From: Nematostella vectensis
Taxonomy: Eukaryota > Cnidaria > Anthozoa > Actiniaria > Edwardsiidae
Assembly (NCBI RefSeq): GCF_932526225.1
Contig: NC_064034.1
Location: 17,188,887-17,248,886, forward strand
Length of the DNA: 60,000 bases
Reading direction: 5' to 3'
A program made the position numbers and the translations under genes. The notes under the pieces were generated by a model, which worked only from the letters and a program-made list of their open reading frames with translations, searched no databases and was not told where the DNA came from. How positions within the stretch are numbered: the first letter of the stretch is position 1; each line of letters begins with the position of its first letter. Below are positions 19,620 through 33,200 of this stretch, one piece after another.

Positions 19620-22600
19620 CTGACTCAACCGATCATTTTATGTCTCAAACGTTTTTGGTTCTAGTGTCTTGTTAGGGACATTTTGGAGGTATTTTAATTG
19701 AAAACAAAATTCTTCAAATAAATAACATCTGTCTATAAAAGTGTCAGGATTTTGTCTTCATGGGGATTTATACTTTATTTGATATGTGTAGAGAACCAGA
19801 TATAATTTGAATTGAAGTTTATAAAATGATCGAAGAAAATCCTTTTGTAACACGAAATTTACTAACTGATCACGCGTCGGTTAAACTTCACCTGTCGTTT
19901 TCTGTTCAATGGTCTCCGAATTGATTAACCACAATTTTTGGCCGCTTTATTTAATATAATTTGAATTAATACTTCAAATGCCACCGGATCTTATAAAAAA
20001 AAATTGTCAGAAAAAAAATCAGTCTGTCCTGAAGAAGCCTTATTAAAGACGAACATTTGGCAGAGTCGAATTCCAGTTTTTGGTGTATTGTATTTATTTT
20101 TCTGGTTCACGAACACGACTTATTTGGGCTTTTTGTATTTATTTGTCATACGGTAAGATATACTGCATTTTAAGTCCCCAAAAGTCTGGAGTTTTAGACT
20201 ATTGGACTATTGAGGAAAAACATTAGCAATTTCACAGTCTTGAAACATCGCTTTAGGTTAGACTTCAAGATAAGTCAATTAAAGCAATTAACATTTAGGT
20301 TTAACGATTAAAACAGATAAAATGTCTTGAAATATCAGTTGCAACTGTTCTCCCTTACCTCTGGCGTAAGTGACAAGACGAAGGCAAAGAAAGACAATTA
20401 CCAACTTCGTCATTCAGGAATAGGGGTAGGCGAAAGCTAACTCATTAAAACTTTAAACCTGTTCGTTATACCTGATTACTCCAAGTGAAAGTATGATCGC
20501 TAAATCGTTTTATGGAATAGCATATATAAATGCACATAAATTTGGTTATAGGTACATTTTTTATTAAAATATATATTTTCTAAGGTTTTTCTAAGTTTGA
20601 AATTGACTTTTTGATGGTAGCAAATATTTCATGTTCATTTTACCTTTCTGTACTCTTTAAAATATGCAAGGAACAGAGGAACAGCTGGCCGCAGTATACG
20701 AGACGTTTTAAAAGCGTACAGAAGAACATTAGATTTTTTTCCGCTGCAACAAATTTATTTGTCCCTGTCACATTTTTAAAGATGCTTTTTCAAGTTGATC
20801 TTAAACTGGATAGGTCTCCGGCCAAATACTTCTAGCGACGTGAAAAGCATATAATACTCCTTCTGTATAAACAGTGTATAGAACCTAACTCGAAGCTCAC
20901 CGTTTGCATCATCGCGCGATTCTGTGAATGGTAGAAGTATATGAACTACAGTAATCAATCTGCATGGGGTCAATTTTTGTTTTGAAATATGCCTGCAGAG
21001 GATGGAGGCTAACTTAATCAAAAACATTTCTAAATTAAAAGGGGATTGAGTATATTTTAATGTAGCCCAGCGGAATCGCTAAACAAAGCAATAAAAGCTT
21101 GATACAAAACTAGCCAAAAAGCACGCTGAAAAAGATTTTAAGAAACACGCTGTACTAATGTTTAGGGCCACGGGGCACTGTTTAGATATAATGAAATATA
21201 ATCGAAATTAAATAAAAAAATACCCAATTTTTTTAACGTGGGTATATTACAGCAAACAAGTTGTCAAAGTTGTCAATGTCCCCTAGCTGTCTAGCCTCCT
21301 TTACAGTCGTTCACAAAAGTATAGTTTATATTACAGCGAAATTCTTTGCGAACGTTGATGCCATAGAAAAATACTTTCAAGAAGTCAATGATCAAAAGTT
21401 TAGTTCAAATTCCCAATACAGTTGTCATGATAGTCGATTAAAGTATTTAGCAGCTGCTCTTACCACCGACGTAAGTGACAAGAAGGCAAAGGTAGAAAGT
21501 CACCAACTTGTTTACCCCAGCCATGAAGGAACAGGAGCTGCGGGCCAGCTAAAATCAGAAAAAAAATCCAAACACGGAATCAGAACGCTCTACTTTACAA
21601 ACTTGTTCGTTAAGCATGATTACTCTGCGTAAACAAAGAACTACTAACACTAATTAATCGTTAATGCAAATTTGATGCGCATAAATTTGATTAGACATTT
21701 TGTTTGTCATGAAAATACACGAACGACTACAAACACTGATTATATAAATGAATTGGATTGTTTGATTTAATGTTCTGTTAATCATGTCTGATTAAAATTT
21801 CTGCCTAAGAATTTCATACAAAGTTTCCTTACCTTTTTTCTATTGTGATAAATCTAGTACTTCAGCAGAGAGAACCTGGGGCAAATCCGTGGATCAGCAG
21901 ATATTTTTTTAGATTCGCATGGTTTGACATAAACAATAGCATCGATTGAAATTTATTTAATTTCCGAAATTCGACCATCAAAGCAGTCAAAATCCGAGAT
22001 CCGCGCCCAAATCGTCAACAGATCCGTGAGCTGTATTTCCAAAATCCGCCAGTCCGCTGAAATAATCATCGAAATCCGTAAACCATGGGCATTTCGGGGC
22101 CGAATCCGCTTATCCGCGAACCTATTCACCCCCTATTCACCGAGCTGAAATTGCCTTGGACTGTTAAAATCTCTCTATGTATAACATAGTTCTTTTGAAG
22201 TTTACTTTTGAACAGAAAATAAATTCTATTTTTTCGGTTATAAAACCCGTTTTAAAAATTGTAAACATATATTTCTCTCCGTTCGTCACCTCCTGCATCC
22301 CCTAGCTAAATTTAGCAAACTCCTCCTCCCCGAGTTAGTTAACTAACAAACTGCCAATTAGTTTTAATTAGTTGCCGAACGGTCGTAAAGCCATAAACTA
22401 TGGTATCTGTCTGAAAATGTCTCAAGTCTCCACCCAAACGGTAAGTGGAATCCAGAAAATTGCTCGAAGAGAAATCTGACAACTCTCCACTCTGTATTTA
22501 ATGCTTAGTCTATAACACGGCAAGCAAATGAGAAAAATGCAAATTGAGTGGTTATTTTAAAAATACAAACTTACTATAATAACTTTGTGGGTCACCTTAA

Positions 22601-24191
22601 TCATTCTAAAGATTTTTGTAAATAAATTCTTGTAAATAAATTCTTCTAAAAGTCATCTCATTTTTACGACAAAAATCTTACAACTTTTGCTATGTGCAGT
22701 ATGCCTGAAAGCTCTAAACCCTCTAAATATCAGAATTTTCGCCGATTGTCAACTAATCTGTTGCCATAGCGATACCTAAGCTATCGCAATAAAGCAGATA
22801 TTATACAGAGTCGCATTGGCTTCCATAAAAAAACGAGTTGTATTTGATATATCCATGTGGGTTAACAATAATGTAAGACTTCTGTGTGATCACACGGAGG
22901 TTATCAGCTGTGGCTAGAGATAATAAGTTGTTAGTTTTAACTCGTAGAGCTAAATTCGTGGACAGCAGCTGGCATGAACATATAGCGCCATGCAGGTGCA
23001 GAAAAAAACCCGTCCCATCCAGCAAAGAAAACAGCTATTTGTTTGCATTTCGAGATGCTCCAGCGCTATCTTGTTTTCAGTCGTGGTCTCTTGGTAAGGG
23101 ACCGCAAAAAAAAGGCTGGGCTTTCAAGCAAACAATTTACTCAAATATCCTGCTAACTCGAACAAGAAATAATTTGCCTTGGATTTGCTTCATGCAATTT
23201 TTTCATCGAATTTCGCCTAGCCTGTATACAGACCTCCGTAATTCCTTTCTTACACGTAGTTATGTTTCTATGCTACGCCTAATTTCTAATGATTTATTCT
23301 TATTTAGCGTATTAAGGCTACTAATGATTAAAATCATTTTAATGCTTAAAATACCTAAGCAACCACGCCAAAAAGCCGACCGCCAAGACAATGAAAATAA
23401 AGTAAAATATTTTTTACTTTTGTAAGTTGACCTGAAGAAGTTTAAGTCTTAAAAAAAACAAATAGTTGATTGGCAGAGTCGACCACCAGCTTTTGGTGGA
23501 CGGTTGAGATTAAGCTAGAATACACGATAGCCCTGCCTGATTTAGTATCTTTCTGTAGCCCTCTTCCCTTGACTGACAAATTTCCAGATTAGTATTCTTG
23601 GGCCAGGGCCGTAGCAGGCCTCGAAATATTGAGGGGACACCAACATTAAGAAAATATCGGGGGGACCAGGGGACACACCCACGCCCCTACTGGTCATTTC
23701 CTTATAATTTTTTAAAATATTTGGATGACACATGCCTCAAGTGCCCCACCCCCTGCTACGAACCTGTGGTTGTTCATCCATTTTCCTGCTTACTTTAAAG
23801 CAGTACGATTTAAGCTATCAAGAATGGTAAAATTTGTTATACTTACTTTCCCAGGGGATGCGCAGTTATAGGTATCATATGGAAAGGATAGTTTGACGAT
23901 CCTTGAATAAGAAATAACCCACGTTTTGCCAAGGGGTACGGAAGTGCCCCCTCCCTATGTACGCTCCTCCAGTGGTACATTTATTTTTTATATATTCTCT
24001 CGGCAACAATAATTTATTATTCAGGTATAAATTTTAGAATTTAACATACCTCCCAGGAATAGTTCATTATGTGATGATGGCAGGCCTTGTAGAATTTAAA
24101 GTTTGGTCATTTTAAAAAAAACTATTATTTGCAAGAACAATTTCCGTCACCTCTAGTATTACTGAGCTGATTTCTCTTATCAATTCTACAG
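19620..24191. other. Region between the receptor and FN3-channel genes
   Basis: About 4.6 kb between divergently arranged genes, presumably holding both 5' ends. The missing receptor signal exon was searched for on the minus strand and not recognised. A diverged direct repeat (20340-20560 versus 21455-21740, shared GACGTAAGTGACAAGA / GGCGTAAGTGACAAGA) is present. ORFs of 123 and 179 codons lack recognisable features. Confidence 0.5.
23608..23761 (+). mobile_element. CCGTAGCAGG-family MITE
   Basis: Inverted ends GCCGTAGCAGG / CCCTGCTACG; contains CACGCCCCTACTGGTCATTT and TTATAATTTTTTAAAATATT as in the other copies. Confidence 0.8.
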
Positions 24192-24276
24192 TTGCCGTCG
24201 CTGCGTTTTCTAGTGGCCATGGTTGTTGGCACTTTTATTGGGACATCAGCGGTCACGAAGACATGCCCTCCTAACG
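24192..24276 (+). CDS. Leader exon of the FN3-channel gene
   Basis: Encodes [18 protein letters not shown] then TKTCPPN, a signal-peptide-like stretch, with donor CTAACG|GTAAGG in phase 1. Either the ATG at 24219 (GCCATGG context) is the start, or the exon begins at the acceptor TTCTACAG at 24191 and an upstream exon supplies the Met. Confidence 0.6.
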
Positions 24277-27200
24277 GTAAGGTTAAGCGAGGGGAGCTAC
24301 CCCACCCTCCCCAGCTCCTGCCTAGAGAAAAAGGGATATTCACTGTGAGTACGACTCTAACCGGGAGGACAAATAAATCAGATTCTACTAGATTACTATT
24401 ATATCACTGTTAGCATGCAAGGATGTTAGATAACTTTGAAAACGAGCTATGTTGACCCTTATATTGCGCGTAATATCAAATGTAAAGCACTAGCGTTTTA
24501 CTTGGTTACGTAGCTTTTTTTGAAATCGTGCTATATAGATTTTGAACTAATAATAGCACACGTTACTACAATATATGTATTATCTAACCTTCTCTTCTCT
24601 AGTTCCCCCGCTCAACCTGAACGGGACCAGCATCAATTCAACCGCGCTAAGAATCACATGGTCTCCTACCAATTGCTCCGGCCATATATACGGAGTCGAA
24701 ATCCAAACCAAAGTAGAGTACCAGTTGAAGATGACACAGTGTACGACGGAGTTCATATTTGCTGGCTTGAGGCCGAACACCAAGTACAGGCTGAAGCTAT
24801 TTCTCTACTCGCCTGATGGAGAAATCAAGATATCTGATGGACCTTCAATAAACGTGACAACTATTGATGGAGGTGAGGGGTAGATGAGTAGAAAAGGGCC
24901 GCGGGTTTATTAAAGGGCGTGAACTGTGTGTTTGTGTGACCATTCTCTTGCTTTGTGCCACATAACGCTGCCTCTAAATTAAGAAATTTTAAACTAAATA
25001 AGAAAATTCATTTTAAAACTTGCAACAGAGATTTTTTTTTTCTTTTAATACTTAGTAGTAACCATTTTCATTAGACTCTAAGAACATTCGTTTTCTACTA
25101 CATTCATTTTCACATATTTCTTCACCAAGGATATACAGTAGAACCCCGCTTACTAGAACTCGGCTAACTCGAACAAGGTTCAATTTCCCTTGAACCTAAT
25201 TTGGAGTCATTTTTACTTTGCTAACCATATGAAGAAAACGTCGTCGTTTTGGGGGTCTGGTACCGAGGAAACTTAGTTTCAGAGACCTTCTCAACTAACT
25301 AAAGATGGTCACAGTAACTGTTTTTCTCTTCTGGTTACAAGTCATAAAGTTAACGAAGCCCCTGGGATACACTTACCTTAAAAATGCCAAAAATCATGCA
25401 GATTTTCCAAATAAGGAATATATTAGTTTCCTTATATGGAAGTGACCGCGTTTGCCAAAAAACGACAATTTTGGGCTCAACTTTCTTGATATGTAGAATT
25501 TCCCGCTACGACTCGGACAGATTTTTGCTTCCCTTTAGAGTTAGAGATAGCGAGGTTCTACTGTATTTAAAACAGGGCCGAAGCAGTGGGTGGGGCACTG
25601 GCGGCACGTGCCCCCCCCCCCCCGCCCCCCAATATTTTCTAAAATTATAAGGAAATGACCAGTAGGGGCGTGGCTGTGCCCTCCAATGTTTCCTTAACGT
25701 TTCTGTATCGTACTTTCCCCATATTTCAATGCCTGCTACGGCAATGTAAAATCTTCTTCAATGTTGTGTGCGTAAGGTCTAGTTTGGACTTTCTTTTCAG
25801 GTACATTCCGAATATAAATAAATGAAATCGATTTCTCACCTTCAACAACACCTCAGCTGGGAGTCGCACCCAGTCCCCACGACCACACGGTCGCGCATGC
25901 TCTATTACACCACTGAGGTTTCGTGTTGTTTTAGCGCGAGGAAAAAAGCCCCCGGTTGGATGAGATGTCCGTATTTGAAAGCCAAAATATTGATGTTTGA
26001 AACTGAAGATTGATGCATAGATTGTAATAAGATTTTAAAATTTGTAAATTATCCAACCTGGGTAAAAACCTCGCATTTTTGTCCAGTTTGATTCTGGTAC
26101 ATGTTAAGCCAAATGAAATGATCATATTTTGGACCAGTTCGATTCTTGTACAACTAAGCCAAATAAAATGATGCCAATCCACTCGCGAAAAGTAAGTAAT
26201 TTTACATATAAATATTCAGCATTTTCTTAGATTAAATACAAAAATAAAATGTGCGCCATTAGAAAATAGAGGAGAATGAGGGAAAGAGGGAAACCTAAAC
26301 ACAAATCAAGGTCAGTGCAATAAGTGGTTCTGAAAACTAAAGAGAAATCAAGGTTACTTAGTAGAACAGGGTGTTCCTAAAACGCAAAGACAAACCAAAA
26401 TTAGTCGATCAGGTCGTTCCTGAAATCCTAAGACAAATGAAGGTTAGTTAGAGCAGGGTGTTTCTGAGACCCCGAGCTAAAATAAAGCACAGTAGAATAG
26501 GGTGTTCCTTAAAACCTAAAACAAATAAAGATAAGTGGAATAGGATGTTCCTGAAAACATGAATAAAAATCAAGATTAGTAGAATAGGGTGTTCCTGAAA
26601 ACCTAAATGAAAATCAAGATTAGTAGAATAGGGTAATCCTGAAAGCCTAAGATAAATAAAGATTAGTAGAATAGGATGTTCCTGAAAACCTTAATAAAAA
26701 TCAAGATTAGTAGAATATGGTGTTCCTGAAACCTAAAAAAAGCAAGATTAGTATAACACGGTTTTCCTGAAACCTAAAATAAAATCAAGATTAGTAGAAT
26801 AGGGTGTTGCTGAAAACCTAAATAAAAATAAAGATTGGTAGAATAGGGTAATCCTGAAAGCCTCAGACAAATAAAGATTAGTAGAATAGGGTGATCCTGA
26901 AAACCTAAATAAAAATCAAGATTAGTAGAATAGTGTGTTCCTGAAAACCTAACACAAATAAAAATTAGTAGATAAGGATGTTCCTGAAAACCTAAAATAA
27001 AATCAAGATTAGTAGAATAGGGTAATCCTGAAAGCCCAAGACAAATAAAGATTAGTAGAATAGGATGTTCCTGAAAACCTTAATAAAAATCAAGATTAGT
27101 AGAATAGGGTGTTCCTGAAATTTAAAAAAGAATCAAGATTAGTATAACAGAGTTTTCCTAAAACCTAAAATAAAATCAAGATTAATAGAATAGGGTGTTC

Positions 27201-30200
27201 CTGAAAACCTTAATAAAAATCAAGATTAGTAGAATAGGATGTTCCCGAAAAAAATCAAGATTAGTAGAATAGTGTGTTCATGAAAGCCTAACACAAATAA
27301 AAATTAGTAGAATAGGATGTTCCTGAAAACCTAAAAATATAAAGATTAGTAGAATATGGTGTAGCTGAAACCTAAAAAAAAAACAAGATTAGTATAACAG
27401 AGTTTTCCTGAAACCTAAAATAAAATCAAGTTTAGTGGAATAGGATGTTCCTGAAAACCTTAATAAAAATCAAGATTAGTAGAATAGTTTGTTCCTGAAA
27501 ACCTAAATAAAAAAATCAAGATTGATTAGATTAGGGTGTTCCTGTAACGTAAAATAATAAGGATAAGTAGAATAGGGTGTTCCTGAAATTAAAAAAAAAT
27601 CAAGATTAGTATAAGAGGGTTTTCCTGAAACCTAAAAAAAAAAAGATTAGTAGAATATGGTTTTCCTGAACGCCTAAAACAAATAAACATTAGTAGAACA
27701 GGACTTTCCTGAAACCTAAAAAAACAAGATTAGTAGAATAGGGTGTTCCTGAAAACCTAGAAAAAATCAAGATTAGTTAAGAATAGGGTGTTTCTGAAAA
27801 CCTAGAAATATCAAGATAAGTAGAATAGGGTGTTCCTGAAAACCTAGAAAAATCAAGATAAGTAAAATAGGGTGTTTCTGAAAACCTAGAAAAATCAAGA
27901 TTAGTAGAATAGGGTGTTCCTGAAAACCTAGAAAAATCAAGATAAGTAAAATAGAGTGTTCCTGAAAGCCTAACACAAATAAAGATTAGTGGAATAGGAT
28001 GTTCCTGAAAACCTGAATAAAAATCAAGATTAGTAGAATAGTGTGTTCCTGAAAACCTAAAAAAAAATCCATATTTAGTAGATTAAGGTGTTCCTGAAAC
28101 GTAAAATAATCAGGATAAGTAGAATAGGGTGTTCCTAAAATTAAAAAAAAATCAAGATTAGTATAAGAGGGTTTTCCTGAAACCTAAAAAAAACAAGATT
28201 AGTAGAATAGGGTTTTCATGAACGCCTAAAACAAATAAACAGTAGAACAGGAATTTCCTGAAACCTAAAAAACAAGATTAGTAGAATAGGGTGTTCCTGA
28301 AAACCTCGAAAAATCAAGATTAGTAGAATAGGGTGTTTCTGAAAACCTAGAGAAATCAAGATAAGTAGAATAGGGTGTTCCTGAAAACCTAAAAAATAAA
28401 GATTAGTAGAATATGGTTTTCCTGAAACCTAAAAAACCCAAGATTAGTATAACAGAGTTTTCCTGAAACCTAAAATAAAATCAAGATTAATAGAATAGGG
28501 TGTTCCTGAAAACCTTAATAAAAATCAAGATTAGTAGAATAGGATGTTCCCGAAAAACTAAATAAAAATCAAGATTAGTAGAATAGGATGTTCCTGAAAA
28601 CCTAAAAAAATAAAGATTAGTAGAATATGGTGTACCTGAAACCTAAAAAAAAGAACAAGTATGACAGAATTTTCCTGAAACCTAAAATAAAATCAAGATT
28701 AGTAGAATAGGGTAATCCTGAAAGCCCAAGACAAATAAAGATTAGTAGAATAGGATGTTCCTGAAAACCTTAATAAAAATCAAGATTAGTAGAATAGGGT
28801 AATCCTGAAAGCCCAAGACAAATAAAGATTAGTAGAATAGGATGTTCCTGAAAACCTTAATAAAAATCCAGATTAGTAGAATAGTGTGTTCCTGAAAACC
28901 TAAATAAAAATCCAGATTTAGTAGATTAAGGTGTTCCTGAAACATAAAATAATCAGGATAAGTAGAATAGGGTGTTCCTGAAATTTAAAAAAGAATCAAG
29001 ATTAGTATAAGAGGGTTTTCCTAAAACCTAAAATAAAATCAAGATTAATAGAATAGGGTGTTCCTGAAAACCTTAATAAAAATCAAGATTAGTAGAATAG
29101 GATGTTCCCGAAAAAAATCAAGATTAGTAGAATAGTGTGTTCATGAAAGCCTAACACAAATAAAAATTAGTAGAATAGGATGTTCCTGAAAACCTAAAAA
29201 TATAAAGATTAGTAGAATATGGTGTAGCTGAAACCTAAAAAAAAACAAGATTAGTATAACAGAGTTTTCCTGAAACCTAAAATAAAATCAAGTTTAGTGG
29301 AATAGGATGTTCCTGAAAACCTTAATAAAAATCAAGATTAGTAGAATAGTTTGTTCCTGAAAACCTAAATAAATCAAGATTGATTAGATTAGGGTGTTCC
29401 TGAAACGTAAAATAATAAGGATAAGTAGAATAGGGTGTTCCTGAAATTTAAAAAAATCAAGATTAGTATAAGAGGGTTTTCCTGAAACCTAAAAAAAAAA
29501 GATTAGTAGAATATGGTTTTCCTGAACGCCTAAAACAAATAAACATTAGTAGAACAGGACTTTCCTGAAACCTAAAAAAACAAGATTAGTAGAATAGGGT
29601 GTTCCTGAAAACCTAGAAAAAATCAAGATTAGTAGAATAGGGTGTTTCTGAAAACCTAGAAATATCAAGATAAGTAGAATGGGGTGTTCCTGAAAACCTA
29701 GAAAAATCAAGATAAGTAAAATAGGGTGTTTCTGAAAACCTAGAAAAATCAAGATTAGTAGAATAGGGTGTTCCTGAAAACCTAGAAAAATCAAGATAAG
29801 TAAAATAGAGTGTTCCTGAAAGCCTAACACAAATAAAGATTAGTGGAATAGGATGTTCCTGAAAACCTGAATAAAAATCAAGATTAGTGGAAATGGTTGT
29901 TCCTGAAAACCTAAAAAAAAACATGATTAGTAGAATAGGGTTTTCCTGAAAACTAAAATAAAATCAGGATTAGTAGAATAGGGTGTTCCTGAAAACCTAA
30001 ATAAAAATCAAGATTAGTAGAATAGTGTGTTCCTGAAAACCTAAAAAAATCAAGATTAGTAGAATAGGATGTTCCTAAAAAACCTAAAAAAATCAAAATT
30101 AGTAGAATAGGGTGTTCCTGAAAACCTAAAAAAATCAAGATTAGTAGAATAGGGTGTTCCTGAAACCTAAATAAAAATCAAGACTAGTAGAACAGATGTT

Positions 30201-33200
30201 TCCTGGAACCTAAATAAGAATCAAGATAAGTAGAATAAGGTGTTCCTAAATAAGAATCAAGTTTGTAGAATAGGGTGCTCCTGAAACAATAAGAATAAAG
30301 ATTAGAAAAAAAAACAGGGTGTTCCTGAAATCTAAATAAGAATCAAGACTAGTAGAACAGATGTTTCCTGGAACCTAAATAAGAATCAAGATAAGTAGAA
30401 TAAGGTGTTCCTAAATAAGAATCAAGTTTGTAGAATAGGGTGCTCCTGAAACAATAAGAATAAAGATTAGAAAAAAACAGGGTGTTCCTGAAATCTAAAT
30501 AAGAATCAAGTTTAGTAAAACAGAGTGTTCCTAAAACAAAAAAAAGGATGTTTCTGAAACCAAGGATGTGAGTAAGACCTTTTAAAAGATCTAAGAGTAA
30601 GTGCAGCAGAGTTTAAGTCTGGTAGATAAAAGAGAAAACAGGAGTTCTCGACGTCGAAGATTTAACAAGATTTGAGCCAAGGTGATCAGTACAAGCTGTG
30701 TCGGCATGAAGGCAGATTTGAGAACAGGATTTCTGAAAACGTGAAAGGCCAAGTGATATTGTCTCTACTAATTTTTACAATGGTTAACGAGTGTTTCCCA
30801 AAAGGAGAAAGATGCACGACTGGTCCATAGCAATGTAATTTAGGACACTCACATACCTGTATTGCAAAAACTGGTTGATAAACTTAAGAATTTTGATAGA
30901 AATAGAGCTTACAGGAAGCCGACATTAGCGACCGTAATACTGCTTAGATCTCAAGGTTGAATTATAATCACAAGAAATTAGGAGAGAACTGGAGACATGA
31001 TCAAAATAAGAGTGATATCCAGAAAGAGCCATCAGCAAAAAGGGCAATGAAGACGATTTCGGCTCACAAGTCAAAAGCGCAAGACAGACAACCAACCGAT
31101 TGACTCAAGGGGATTTGACATGCCACAATTCTATATATCGTCAAAGCAGACATAAAAGCAAACGTAACGCCAACAAAAATAAACAGCCTTCAAGGTGCGC
31201 ACGGATGTTGTTTGTTGAAAAACTTTTTTCCATCGTAGACTCACAATATAAAATCGTTCAATTATCATTCTCGGTCAATAACAACCAAGTTGAAGTGAGA
31301 ATAAACTACATAGCTCGTCAATCTATGTCGCTAGCTTAGCAGACTTCAGCCATATTCAGAGCAAGAGCCACCTGATGGCGAGTAGGGCCAAACGAGGGTC
31401 TGCCTGTATCATTCTACTCTTCTAACTTATTGCTTATGCATTAAGAGCATGGTGTAATTTCAAAAGATTCTGTTCCCGCAAAGCGGCCTCACTTTCCTTA
31501 GATTGTACTCGCTTCTTTTATCCGTCTTTTTCAACCTAGGACTATACTCCCATTTGTAATGAACTGCGGTACTTGTAACTTTTCTAACTACTGGATGTTG
31601 TTATGCATTTCCCAAAATCGGTTTCCAAAGCTAACCATACTTTCCGTTGACTGCGTGAATGGAGGACTATTTCGTTTCTAGTAAATCTTAGAGATGTGTA
31701 CTGATGCGGCTTTCGTCTTGTTGCTCTAATGATCACTAGCTGCTTATTGCAGTATAGCTGCTTAAAAAACTAATGCTACAATCCGCGCAAGGAGGCCATA
31801 CCGCTAGGACAGTTGTGGAAGCTTAGTAAGGGTTTGCCCGGACTTGCGTCTTTCGTCTTTGAGACAACATTCTCACAATGTATAGGTCCACAATGGATGG
31901 TCTGCACGGAGTTGCGACTTACATCTTCATGATGATTTCCAGACTAAGTTGGTCTGTGCAGAGTTGCGTCTTACATCTTCATGACGATTTTCAAAACAAT
32001 GTACAAGATGGCCTGCGCAATGATGATGCGTAAATTGGTCTGCGCGGAGTTGCGTCTTACATCTTCATGACGATTTCCAGGGCTGCACAAGATCGTCTAG
32101 CGGAGTTGCGTCTTATATATTCGTGATGATGTCCAGACGATGCGTAAGTTTTTCTGCGTGAGTTGTATCTTACATCTTCATGACGATTTTCAGACGATAT
32201 ACAAGATGGTCTGCGCGGAGTTGGTTCTTACATCTACACGACGATTTCCAGGGAATGCACAAGATTGTCTGCGCGGAGCCGCGTCTTACATCTACAGGAC
32301 GATTTCCAAACGAAATACAAGATGGCCTGCGCGGAGTTGCGTCTTACATCTTCATGATGATTTCCAGGGGATGCACTAGATCGTTTAAGCGGAGTTACAT
32401 CTTACATCTTCATGAGTATTTTCAAACAATGTACAAGATGGCCTGCGCAGAGTATTACATCTTCATAACAATTTCCAGACGATGCGTAAGTTTGTCTCCC
32501 GGAATTGTGTCTTACATCTTCATGACGATTTCAAGACGATTCGTAGGATGGTCTGACATTTTCATAACGATTCCCCGCCGATGCGTAAGTTTGTCTCCCG
32601 GAGATGGGTCTTACATCTTCATGACGATTTCAAGACGATTCGTAGGATGGTCTGACATTTTCATAACGATTCCCAGCCGATACGTACGTTTGTCTCCCGG
32701 AGTTGTGTCTTACATCTCCATGACGATTTCAAGGGGATGCACAAGATCGTCTAGCGGAGTTGCGTCTGACATCTTCATGACGATTTCCAAAGGATGTACA
32801 AGTTGGTCTGCGAGAAATTGCGTCTTACATCTTCATGACGATTTTCAGAGTTTTCAGATTTGCACGAGTTGGTAGCGCCGAGTTGCTTGCGTCCATAAAC
32901 GATTTTTAAACGATTTACAAGATGGTCTGCGCGGAGTTGCGTCTTACATCTTCCTGACGATTTCCAGAAGATGTTTAAGATGGTCTAAGAGAAGTTGCGT
33001 TTTACTTCTTTATACGATTTCCAGACGATGCACGATGTCCTGAGCGAGCTGCGACTCTTTGAAAATATCTAACAGGCCTCAAACGAAACAAAAACAAGTC
33101 AGAAACCAGAAAGCTTCGTTCATCATACTCACTACTCAGCAAATAATGCTCAATGGAATCCTTAGTATTTTGGAATGCGCAGGACCTTGAATAACCTGCA

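Noticed and set aside
20776-21027. Minus-strand MFLIKLASIL... as the missing receptor signal peptide
   Set aside because: No donor in the required phase 1 after the hydrophobic stretch, and the following residues do not lead to a plausible cleavage site.
21261-21632. 123-codon plus-strand ORF
   Set aside because: Overlaps a diverged duplicate at 20340-20560 in which the frame is not kept, so coding constraint is unlikely.
22886-23425. 179-codon plus-strand ORF
   Set aside because: Long for AT-rich DNA but no domain, no splice-compatible neighbours and uneven composition; kept only as a note that it could be a lineage-specific exon.
27773-30138. Minus-strand ORFs with [14 protein letters not shown] repeats
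   Set aside because: Translation of the ~42-bp AT-rich satellite; regular hydrophobic repeats are a by-product of unit lengths divisible by three.
32180-32875. 231-codon ORF with SYIFMTISR repeats
   Set aside because: Runs through the 58-bp array; unit length is not a multiple of three and the peptide repeat comes only from phase cycling.
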